Positions 1 to 11,104 of a stretch of 64,000 bases of DNA are shown in pieces (position 1 is the stretch's first letter; each line of letters begins with the position of its first letter). Below the pieces are notes generated by a model that was not told where the DNA came from, searched no databases, and saw only the letters and a program-made list of their open reading frames with translations. The stretch comes from Edaphochlamys debaryana (lineage: Eukaryota > Chlorophyta > Chlorophyceae > Chlamydomonadales): assembly GCA_016858145.1 (NCBI GenBank), contig JAEHOE010000002.1, forward strand, positions 930,001-994,000. Direction: 5' to 3'. The translations under genes and the position numbers were made by a program.

Positions 1-1
1 G

Positions 2-3000
2 GCGGGGACCAAGACCGGCGGGGGTAGCGGCGGGGCCGAGGGGGAAAGCGTGTGGGTTTCGTCGCGTGCCGGCTCGGAGGGCTCCGATCGGCAGGCTGCG
101 ATGGCGGCGGCTCTGGCGGCAGAGCACGCGGATGCAATGGCGAGGCGGAGCTCGCACGATGCATCGAATTGGTCCAACCAGGCCCTCGCACGGTCCCTGT
201 CATCTCGCGGCATCGCCGGCGGCGCGCTGTCGGCGGCGGCGGCAGTGGCAGGCAAGGATCAGGCCGTGGCGGCACCGCGGCGGCCCCGCACAGCCGCGCC
301 GCGGGGTGCCCTTGGCGGGTTAGGCTCGACGCAACCTCACGACGAAGAGGATGGCGGTGTCGATACTGGCACCGGTGGCGGAGGCGGCAACGGAAGCGGG
401 GGCGAGGCCGAGGTCGGGGCCGGGGCCGGGGCGGAGGGCGGCCGGCCCCCTCGCACGAGCGGGCCGGGCCGGCTGAGCCGGCTGTGGTGGCTGGTGGAGA
501 GCAGCTCTACGGCGGAGGCAGTGCAGCGGCACTTGGAGGCGGCGGGGCCGTGGAGCCGGGAGGAAATGCTGGCGAGAAGCGCGGTGAGGGGCTATTGATT
601 AGCAGCCCAGCGGACGACGTCCTTCCTCCCCATCCCCATCCCCAACCCTCTCAACCCCCCGCGCAGCAGGCTGATATCGTCGCCTTACCGGTACTCTTCC
701 CTTTCCGAGCGAGGGATTCGACCCAACGTCATTACTCCCCATCGCCCATCCTCTCAACCCCCCGCCCGCAGGACGGCCGCACCCTGCTGCACCGCGCCGC
801 TCTGGGAGACCTGGGGGGCCGCGGCAGCCGCTCGGGGCCCCTGGTGGGCCCCAATGGTGGGCCCCTGGTGGGCCCGCTGGGCCCGGGCGCCAGGCTGCCG
901 CCCCGCACTCAGGAGCGCGTGGCGGGGGTGTGCGGGGCTCTGCTGGCGGCGGCGGGGGCACACGGGAGGGAGCTGCTGGCACAGAGGCAGAGAGACGTGA
1001 GTCAGGGGCTGGGTGTCTGTGTGCACTCGCGCTGTGGCTTGGGCACACGAGCGAGGGCATTGCCCGTCTCGCCAAAATGGCATGTATGGCTGTACCTGTC
1101 CCAGCATCGTCGGCCTCCCTTCCCTCCTCCCTCCATATGCGCCCATCACCCCATCCCCATCCCCACCCCCATTTCCACACCCCCAGACCGGCTATACGGC
1201 CTTCCACCTTGCTGTGACCACCGCCAATCTGCCCCTGCTGCGGGGTCTGCTGGGCGTGAGGGACTGCCGGCCCTTCCTAGACCTCACATGCAAGGTGCGT
1301 TGGCGGCATCCGAGTGAACCGAGCAAGTTATGCTGGGAGAGGTGTGGTCCCCCGGTTGTGCGTGGGCGTGTTCGGCCTCACTTGAGCCTCTGTTTCCTCT
1401 GGCACCGCAACGGTGCGCGTCTCCTGACCCTCGAATTTTCCCCGTCTACTTCTCACCACCGCCTCCCCGCAGCTCTCCGGCTGGACGCCCCTGCACCTGG
1501 CCCTCCACAACCTAGACCCCGCCTCGGCCCTTCACCTGCTGGGGGCTGGGGCGGACGCCAGGGTCTGCGACCGCTCCGGCCGCTGCCCCGCCACCCTCGC
1601 GCTCCGGCCGCTGAGCCGCCGCCCCGCCGCCGCTGGCGGCGGCGGAGGCGGCGGCGGTGGCCTGGCGGCGGTGGCGGCGGCTGCCATGCTGGCGGAGGCG
1701 GAGGGCCGCGAGGCGACGCAGCTGGAGGCGGTGCTGAGGAGCCTGACGGCGGCGCTGAACAGCCGCCTGCCGGCGGTTGCTGTCGCCGCCGCCGCGGGCC
1801 CTGGCGGCGCCGCCGGGCAGGCGATGGCGGCAGCGGTATCGCGGAGGGCTGGCGATGATGCGGAGGCGGATGATGAGGCGGTTTGGGAGCTGGGGGCGGA
1901 GGGGCGGGACGCTGCCCACCTCGAGAACGTGCGGGTGAGAGCCGGTGGGCGGATGAGCGGCACAATGCTACCAGTATCACTGCCACTGTGGGTGTGGCGG
2001 GCTGATGGGTGTGGACCGATGCTGTTTCCATCCTACACTGATCCCGTTCCTGATGCCGATTGGTCCCCATGATTCACTTTTACCTAGATACCGGTATACC
2101 GAATGAAACCATGTACTCCAACCGAATACCATTGCTATTAACGACATTACTCCAACCGCAGGTGGGCGTGGCGCACCTGCTGGCGGTGCTCCATTCCTCC
2201 CACCCCAAGGCCGCCGACAGCCTGGCGGAGCTCGCCCTGCGCCGAATGCGCTACCGCCACACCCGCGGCGGCAGCAGCGGCGGCGGAGCCGCCCCCGCCC
2301 CCTCCTCCGCCCCCACCGCTGCCGCTGGAACCGCCGCCGGAGGCGGCGGCGGAGCCCCCGCGGCCCTGTGCATGCAACACAGGCCGCAGGTGGTGTGCCC
2401 GTGCGATGCAGGCAGTCGGTCGTGTTTGGCCGCGAGTGACGCCTGGGAGCTGGTGGCGGCGGCGTGCCGGCTGTCCGGCGGCGCCGAGTTCGGGCAGCAC
2501 CTGGCGGCGCTGACGCTGACGCACTTTCCGGAGGCGGCGGCGCACTTTGGCGGCGGCGGCGCGGCGGCGGTGCTGGCGGCGTGCTGCCCGGCCGTGGTGG
2601 TGGAGGTGGCGGAGCAGATGGCTCGGAGCAAGGTGGGTGGCGCGCTGGGGACTTGCCTGCCGGGCACATGGGTGCGGGCTGCGGGCTGTGGGCTGTGGGC
2701 TGTGGGTGGGACCGAAACTGAAGGTCTGGTCGTGATGCACATACTCCACACCTTGGTTGCTTGCATGCCGCCGCGCCTTGCTCTCCTTAGCCCAAGCGTT
2801 GCTCGCCTCGTTGTCGCCGCTTACCGTGTTCTTATCTAGCTCATTTTAAACCATCCTTGTCCGCCGCCGGTTTCCTGTACAGGACACGGACCTTCAGCTG
2901 GCGTTCGTACGCTCCTTCCAGCTGCACGGGCTGCACGCGGCGGCGCACGGGTACCTGTTTCCCGGCGCCGCCGCGCCGCCAGCTTCATCTGCCGCCGCCG

Positions 3001-6000
3001 CCAGCCCTGCCGCTGCCTCCGCCGCCAAATCGGGACCGCCGAGGGACATCGAGGCACCCCAGGCGGCTTCCGTAACCACTGGCGTCGGCTCCTGCCCGTG
3101 CGACCGGTGCCCTCCCACGTGGCACCCCGAGGTACGGCGTGTCGTACACCAGCTGTACGACGCGCTGGTGACCGGGCTGGAGCGCGCCGCCGCCTCCGGC
3201 CCTTCGGCTTCATCGTCCGCTACGGGCGAGGCCTGGGCCCTTACGGCGGCCGTACTGCAGCATGCGGAGCTCACGTGCAGGTACGACACTCAAGGTGCCC
3301 ACGTGAGCCCCGCCAGCCAGATCCGGCGGAGAACAAAGGTCCACGAGGTTGCAACCAGGCCGGCGGCGTGCGGCTTGCTCGTGGATCTGGCAGCTTCCAG
3401 CAGCTTTCCGCGCCTCCTGGATCTTCTCGCCGCCAACGGCACTCGGCCGCTCACCGCTGGCCATGGCGGCGGCGGTGGCGGCGGCGGCGGCAGTGCCAGC
3501 GGCGCCGCCAAGCGTGGACGCCACGCCACTCTGACGGTGGTTGGGTCCGGCACCCGCCGTGGCGGCGGCGGCGGCGCTGGCGGCGCTGGCGGCGGCAGCC
3601 GGGCAGGGCTGCTGTCAGGCAGGTCCGCCAAGCGGCAGGAGCTGGCGGCGCCGGGGGTACTGAGGGGGCCGCTGGACCATGGAGTCGTGGACGTTGGGAG
3701 GCTAATGAGGGTAAGCGGCACGGAGACGTGCGGGACTGTCTGGGCCAAGACCTTACCAGTACCCTCATACTCCATCCCTCTTCCCATGACCATGCATACA
3801 CCCCTTGCTTCTGGTTCCCCTTTCGCGATGCGTGTTTGCCCGCTGCCCTCTGCAGGCGGCGCTGGCCAGTGGCGAGCCCTCTGCCGTACTCCGCGTCGCC
3901 ACCGCCGCTCGGCAGTGGGTGGAGGGGCGTCAGGCGGCGGCGGGCACCGATGGTACCCATGTGGCTTCTTCAGAGCTGCACCCCACCAGCCTTGAAAGCA
4001 TGGCTAGCCTCCCGCCGCCGCCCTGCTTCCTTGCAGGGCTCGATCCGCCCTTGCTGCTGACGCTCCTGCAGCGTCACCCGCGTGCGGCGACAGAGCTTCT
4101 GCACCTGCGGAGCAACCCCGTCATTGCCGGGGCCGGCGGGAGCGGCTGCGACGGTTCGTCTTCCTGGGCCTGGGCCCGGCTGGGCCCGAGGTTCCGGTGC
4201 TCGGGCCTGCGGCAGGCGGGGCCGCAGTGGTGCGATGAGGAAGCGACAGTGGTGGCCGTGGTGGGACTGGACCGGGTGCATTGGCCGGCGGTGGCGGCGG
4301 CGGTGGCAGAGCACCTGACGGCGCTCCGCACGACGTCGGCGGCCGCCTCCGCCGCCACTGCCAAGCGGAGCCTGCTCGCCGGCTCCGTCTTGAATGACGC
4401 CGCCGCCAACGCCGCCACAGACTGTGGCGGCGCCGCCGACGGTGACGGCAGGGCAGGCGGCGGCGCCGCTGCCGGCCCGGAACCCGCCGCCGCCAGGGCT
4501 GCTGCGTCGCTGCCTCCGCTGCCGCCGCTGGCGCCACACCTGGCCTCCTCCGCCTCGGTCCACGCGCCTGCCACTGCGTCCCTGGATCATGATTCTGTCC
4601 TGGCCACGTCAGCATCTGCTCCAGTCGACTTGGAATCCGGCGGCGCTGCTGGTGGCGGCGGCGGCTTGGGCTCTCCTGGCGGTCGTGCATCCCAGTCCGG
4701 CGAACGGCCGTCGCCGGGCGGTCCGTTGCTACCCCTGCCCTCGCTCTGGCCATTACGTAAGAGCATGAGTGGCAGCAACAAGGTCCACCCCGGCTCAGGG
4801 ACCTGGGCTCCGGTAGCCGGAACCTCAGGGGCAGTGGCGGCAGTGGCGGCCGATGGATCTGGGCCTGGATCTCGGCCAGATCGGCCTGGGTCCAGTGGAT
4901 CTGGATCCGGCGGGGCCTCCAGCAAGGGCTCACTGCGGGGCATAACGGCGGCGGCGGCAGCGCCTGGCGGCAGCGGCGCTGCCGACGCAGAGACGGCTGC
5001 GATGGCGGCGGCGGCGGCAGCGCCTGGGCCAGTGGCGGAGGCGACCCTGCCGCCGCCGTCGCCGCCGCCACAGCGGCTGCCGCCGACGCCAGAAGAAGCG
5101 AGCCTTGCCCCTGGTCACCGCGAGCAAGCCGCCGTCGACAGCGCTGACGCTGACGCTGCCGTCGCCGCCGCCGCCGCTGCCTCGATGGCTCGAGCCGTAG
5201 CTACGGCCTCATCTGCCGCATTGGGCTCCAGCTCGACGGAAGGCGAAACGGCGCGGAACGCTGGATCCAGCCCCGGAATCAACGAGGCCGGGACTGCTCC
5301 GGCTCTGCCCAGCGGCGGCCGAGTGGGCCTTCCGCCCCGGAGCCACGGCTTACGGACGGGACCCAAGGGCTTGGGCCGGAGTTCTGCGTCATCCGCGCCG
5401 CCGACCAGCAACAGCGGCGAAGCGCCAGCCGCCGCTGCTGCCGGCGGCACGGCGACGGCGGACGTCAGCCGTCGGTCGTGGCGGTCGTGGCCGTGGGGTA
5501 ACGGCAACGGCAACGGCAGAGCTGAAGGGCCAAAGGCGGCTAGCGTTGATGCCGAGACCGGAGGAGGAGGAGGAGCTGGAGGGGCGACGGCAACGTCACG
5601 CAGCGGCGGTAGCGGCAGCAGCGGCGGCGCCGCTTGCTTGACGGAGCCCGGTGGCGAGGCGCCCAGCTCCGCCGCCGCCGCCGCCGGAGCAGCGACGGAT
5701 AAGACGCCATCCGGTAGTTCGTACGAGAACCCGTACGACGCACCGCCGTGTACTGTACTGGAATGGCTCGAAGCCGCCGGCCTGCCGCCGCCGCTGGTTG
5801 TGGCTTCGGTACGACGTGCGCTTTGCGAGGGCGTCGCTGCCGCCGACGCCTGCGGCGACGGCGGAGCCGCTGCCAGCGTCTCCCCTGCCGCCGCCGCCGC
5901 CGGCCTTGCGGCAGCACACTCGCTCGTGGCGGCTCTTGTCGTACTCTTACGTGAGCCGTACGGCCTCAGCGGCGCAGCGGTCGCAGCCCTGCTGGCGGCG

Positions 6001-9000
6001 CCGCTGTCGGGCCATCAACAGCCGGCGGCGCTGCTGGCGGCGGCGGCGGCGGGCGCCGTCGGGGCCTCGACGCTGCGGAGCCTGGCGGAGCACGGGGTCA
6101 GCCCTGCGGTGGTCGGCCTGCTCCTGGAGGAGGCTGGTGAGAACCAATCCGACTCCTTCAAGCCTGCGCAAAAGCCGCTCTAGGTGCTCTCCAGAATCAC
6201 ACCCGATGCGCCCTTCAACTGTACGGTGACGCTCTTGCTGTGCCAGTTGCTACCCTCCCTCCCGCAAGCTGCCCCTTGAGTCCCTGCCTGCCCAACGCCC
6301 TCTCCCGCAGACTCGTTCCGCGGCCGCCTGCTGCCGCCCTCCCCCGAGGTCCAGCGACTGCACCCCGGACTCACAGCGGTCATGCGGAGGCCCCGCGGCG
6401 CCGCCCCGCCGCCGCGCACTGACGTGGTCCGAGAGCTGCTCACCGCCTGGCGGAAGGTGCGAGCGTGGGCTGGGGAGGGTGTTGCACTGTGATCTTGCAT
6501 CCAGGCGCCAGGGTGCCGGATCACACTGCAACATTGGGCAAGGGAAGGAGTGGGGCCATCACGCAAGCTCCGCCCCTCCGCTCCGTAAACGAGACTGTGC
6601 TCACCTCAACCCGACCCCGCTCCTTCCCCAGGAGCGCTGGCGGCTGGTGTTCTGGGAGGCCCTGCTGCGCCCCACCGACCCCCTGCTGCCCCGTTTGAAG
6701 GGCCTGCTTTGGCCGCCACCGGGGGCGCACGCGCCGCACGCGTTTCACGCATCGCACGCGGCGCCTTACAGAGCACAGGTTGCGGTCCCTGGTGGTGGCG
6801 GCAGCGCTTGCCGCGGGCCTAGCGCGGTGGCGGTCGCTCGGGCGCTGGCAGCAGCGCTGCCGCCGAGCAAGGAGCCCGGTGTGAGGTCAACGATGCCGGG
6901 TTTCCTGAGCGCAGGCGCTGGAGGGCGGATCGAGGAAGGACAGCGGCGACGTCTGGTGCTGACGGCCGCGGTCTCACCCCTTTGGCTGCCACACCGGGCG
7001 GCCGTGGCGGGGCTGGCGTGGATCGCGGCTTCTGTCGCGGCCGCAGGATCCAGGGCCCTGGGGCGCTGGCGCGGAGGGCGGGCCGGAGCCGGAGCCGGAT
7101 CTGGATCTGGATTCAGTGGCGGCGCTGGCTACCCGGGAGCGCCCGCTGTGACGTGGGTGCATCCGCTGCTGGGCGTGGCGTGCGTACTGAGCGGAACTCG
7201 CGCGGAGGCAGCGGAGGCGGCGGCGGTGGCCCTACCCCAGGGTACCGGCAAGTGCCCGTCAGCATCGCCAGGGTCAGTCGATCAGTGCGGCCACCGCCGC
7301 GGCGGTGCGTGTAGCTGCGGTGCTGCAGGACAGATTGGCGGCGGTGTGCTGACGGCGGCGCTGGAAGATGGAGGCGATACGGCGGTGACGGTCAGTGTAC
7401 TGCACTCGCTGGTACGCGCTGCCGTACCGCTGCCGTACTACGGGTCGCCCGTGGCGCGAACGGCCGCGGAGGCGAGCTGGGGTGAGTCCGTGCGACCTTA
7501 TTTCCCCGACTTGTCTCTCAGCACCCTGGGGCGCAAGCTCGAAGCGTCTGGTCCCCTTGCTATGCCTGAACCGCAAGCAGCCACCCTGCCCCACGCTACA
7601 CAATCCCGTTCCATACTCCATCCCCTCCGGGCCTGACCCACGTACCTCCACCTGCCCACCCGCAGAGCTGTTTGGCCGCAGCCTGGCCTGGTTGCGCCTG
7701 GCGCTGCGAGCGCTACACCTGGTCATGGCGGCCGCCGCCCTGGCGCCGCTGCTCTCGCCCTCCGGCCTGAGGCCCATCGCCGCCTCGGGCCTGAGCCTCG
7801 CCGGCGGCGACCCCGCCGCCGTCGCGTCCTTCATACTCGCGGTCGTACTGCTCGTACTGTCGGTTGGTACGGCAGTCGAGCAGTTGCGGTTGGTTTTACG
7901 CCAGGGCCTGTCGAGGTGGGCGGCGCGGTTGGGCCTCTGGGCCGAGCTGGGCGTCGGCGGCGCGCTGCCGGCGGCGCTGGCGGCGACGCTGCTGGGGCTG
8001 CTGGCGGCGCCGCCAGCGGAGGGCGCCAGCCGCCATTTGGCGCCGCTGGCGGCGGTGACGGTGCTGGCGCTGGCGGCGCGGGTGGCGGCGGCGGCGCCAC
8101 CGCTGGGTGCGGGCGTGTCACTCGTGGCGGATCGCCTGGGCCTTGTGCTGACGGAGCTCAGGTGAGGGGGCCGTTCAAGATGTTCACCACCACACCACAA
8201 CGCTTGTGCGTCTCATTGTGCATCTTTATGCATCTCTGCATCTTTCGAGGCGAGCTGGCATAAGGCCAGGCCCACCGTCTCCCAGCCCTGCCGCTGCTGG
8301 TCCTACTCATCCACAACCCCGCCCTTCAGACACACACACACACACACACACACACATTCCACCTCCCAAACCCTTACAGGTCCTATCTGCTGCTCATGCT
8401 GTCTCTTGTTGCGCCCTTCTTCATGGCACTGGCGCTACTGATGAGTGGATCTGGATCTGGATCTGGATCTGGATCTGGCGGCAGCAACACAGTTGCCGGC
8501 ACCGGCGTTGGCGCCGCCGCCGCCAGCCTTGTTGGCGGCGGCGTCGCCGGCGGCGGGCTCCACTGGCCCGCGCTGAACGACGATGTCATTGCTGGTGGCG
8601 TCGTACCGGGTGTCGTACAGGGCCGCACGTGGTACGACATGGGGATCGCGACAGCGGTACTGGTGGCCTACGCGCTCCTCGCTAGCCTGCTGCTGCTCGT
8701 CCTGCTGGCCGCGGCGCTGGCAGCAGTTGTACGGCAGCCGCTGGCTGATCGCACGGCCAGACTGGTACGGCGGCGGGTTATCTTGATCGTGGACGAGCTG
8801 GATCGCATGTCGCCGCGGGCGGCGGTGGCGCTGGCCGCGCAGGTCTTGGCGGGGCCGTTCCTGCACAGCGCTGGGCCACTGACGTCACCCAACACGCTAA
8901 CGGATTCGGTTGACGGCGGCTCCGCCGACTGGGGCCAACCGGCCAGCGGCGGCTGTGGTGGCGGCGGCGGCCAGGCGGGCCTGACGGCGCGAGGCACGCC

Positions 9001-9499
9001 TGCGGCGGCGGGATGGCCACGAGGTGGCGGCGCCGCCAGCTACCTTGCCGCCTCCGCCGCCCCACTCAGCGTCCGCTTCGCAGACGCACCTCAGCACGCT
9101 CAGCACGCCGCCGCCTCGGCCGGGGTTGCCGCTGCTGCGTCAAGCAGCACCCATCACCGCAACAGCGCAGGAGAGAGCGTGGGGGACTCCTCCCATCGAC
9201 GCCGCGGAAGTGGCAGTGACGCGCGCGGCCGCACACGCGGAGGCAGCCGCAGCAGCGCGCGTCATGTCGACTCCGGTAGCGGGTCCTCCGAGGGTCCCGG
9301 CTTCCCTGAACCGCGAGGGATGTTTGGCGCCGGGCTCGGCTCGCAGGGAGCGAGTAGCGGCGTGGGGGAGGGGCCCGAGACGGGCCTGAGGGGGCCTGAG
9401 GGGGCCCGGGCTGGACCCGATTGGGCCCCGGCGGCGAGGAGTGGGCGCGCTCGCTCCCGGTCGAGGTCCCGGTCCCGGTCTCGGTCTCGAGAGCTGTGA
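2..9499 (+). CDS. Ankyrin-repeat / KAP-like P-loop NTPase membrane protein, 5' end outside window
   Basis: Exons read as ..2-583, 772-996, 1187-1294, 1473-1934, 2162-2632, 2883-3710, 3856-6136, 6311-6456, 6632-7481, 7666-8161 and 8380-9499. All join in phase with GT-AG sites and give about 2520 codons; no start is visible. Ankyrin-like units are seen early (DGRTLLHRAALGD, TGYTAFHLAV, GWTPLHLAL then LLGAGADARVCD). The middle is Ala/Gly/Ser low complexity. The last two exons carry about six hydrophobic segments and then VILIVDELDRMSPRAAVAL, a good match to the Walker B region of KAP NTPases, which have membrane segments inserted before Walker B. Ankyrin plus KAP is the plan of animal Kidins220/ARMS. 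I found no Walker A, and the post-Walker-B part of KAP is replaced by a Gly/Ser/Arg tail, so ATPase activity is doubtful. An AAA-like domain is the alternative. Confidence 0.6.
8330..8355. repeat. (CA)n microsatellite in intron
   Basis: Thirteen or so AC dinucleotides lie in the intron just upstream of the last exon of the ankyrin/KAP-like gene. Confidence 0.9.
8446..8478 (+). repeat. GGATCT hexanucleotide repeat in coding exon
   Basis: Tandem GGATCT units encode a Gly-Ser run between two predicted membrane segments. Related GGATCT/GGATCC runs recur in the same gene (about 4860-4920 and 7095-7115), in both PARN copies and in the FAM221A-like last exon, so the hexamer is common in this genome. 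Confidence 0.8.
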
Positions 9500-11104
9500 G
9501 GTTTCTGTTTGGCTTAATAACGGCCACCGCCCCTGTGCCAGAGGGCTGGTGGGGGTGGCTGGGCTGAGGGCAGGCAGCGGAGTGTTCCTCTGTCCTCCGA
9601 CCTCTTGCCGGAGGCTATCGCACTTCATTCGATTCGTATTCAGCGTTCATGGCGCATCTGCACTAGGCCTAGATTATCAGCTACGTGTCTTTGTCTCAAC
9701 ACGTCTTGTGCTGGGGGTGCGTGGGGTCAATCTTGCCTCACTCCTCGTCTTCATCCTCTGCGGCCCTTCCCTGGACCTCGTTCTCCGTTGCGCATGGGGC
9801 ATACTACCACTCGCTTTGTGGTTTCTGACATGTGCACTTGTTTCTTGTGCTTCTCTGCATTGCTGTTGCTCTTCCCTCTTCTTGCATGCATCCCTCATCA
9901 CTAGCGTCATCGTTCGCTCTCCTTCGGCCCGCCGGGTACCGCGGGTAGTTGCCTTCCCCACGTGCGCATCCAACTCTTGCGTCTTATCGACACATGTGAC
10001 ACTGATACTGTGGCCTCATTTATGTTGATTGCCTAGGGCACTCAGGTGAAAGGACTAGTAGTGCCTTGGAGCACAAGTACGACGGGTCAGGGCGTTGAGC
10101 AGGTAGGGGCGCATACGGTGGGTTGGCAGGATGGCAACTGTCCACACACCGTGAACGGGGTTGGAGGGGAGTAGAAGGACATCGTCGAAGCGTAGCGCTT
10201 GGTTGTGGGGCGTAGGGCGTAGGTCGCGAACTACGCAAATCTGTGGGCAACCTACGTTGTTGACGGGGGACGCTCAGACCAGGCCGGGCCGTTTCTGCTT
10301 TCGTTGCATGCGGGGCACCGTCGACGGGGCACCCACCCTTGTGACCCTTCGTCACCCACTACTGGTACTGCTTGGTGATGCCGCGAGTGAAGGCAAGCAG
10401 CAGGTCCATATCTTGAGCCCCCTAACTCAAGCCTCAGGCACTGCCATGTGCCCTGGCGAAAGGCGGAATGGGACGTCTGATCCTGGTCGAGTGCTCCTGG
10501 GGGGCGCAGGCCAGCTCTCCAGTCAACCGTTACGCTAAATGGGGAGCTGCATGCTACGGCACATGATACGGCCGTGTGAGGTCCTGGCTCCAGGACTGCC
10601 GCTGGCAGAGACGGATGTGGCTATAACTGCGTCGTGGGTTCTGAACGACGGAGGGCACTGGGGGTCCGCAGCTGGGGCAGTGGGACGGGGTGGGACGGGG
10701 TTTGAAACAAGAGTGCCAGGCAAGCGAGTGCGCGAGCGCATGGCCAAACCAGCCACCAGCTTTCCAAGGCAGGGCAGACGGGAGCACGGGACGGGGTGGG
10801 AGCCAAGGGTTCTGCATCCTGTCAGGCGCCGAGGGGTTTGTGCAGCCCCTCACCCCTCGAGGAGATGGCGCCGAGGGGCCAAGGCACTGCGCTGTACCCA
10901 ACCCTATCCAGACCGCAGGGCAGGTCCCGCCGGATCCGGACACGCTGCATATGGACGTACGCCTTCGACATGTACGTCATCTTGCACAATGACTTGCGGG
11001 CAATCACCAGGGGCTATCGAGGTTATGCTAGCCTCGCTCTTCAATAGCTCAACTTGTCTCGGTAACCAACTTGTTATCAGGGTGTGTTGTCGTCGCGCTC
11101 AACC
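9500..11104. other. Intergenic, no supported gene
   Basis: This holds the 3' side of the ankyrin/KAP-like gene and the 5' side of the next gene. I found no TGTAA signal and no reading frame with convincing splice sites. One copy of a dispersed repeat lies at about 10160-10225. Confidence 0.6.
10160..10225 (+). repeat. Dispersed repeat, copy 1
   Basis: The core CGAAGCGTAGCGCTTGGTTG followed by G-rich GTAGGGCG recurs at 14783-14838 and 29965-30020 in the same orientation with some mismatches. I do not recognise the family. Confidence 0.6.

Noticed and set aside
4074..5127. Several long antisense open frames across the large 3856-6136 exon
   Set aside because: Shadows of codon-biased Ala/Gly/Ser coding sequence on the + strand.
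7239..7262. PQGTGKCPS as a Walker A motif in the ankyrin/KAP-like protein
   Set aside because: It lacks the GxxxxGK(S/T) spacing, and no strand-loop-helix context is evident.
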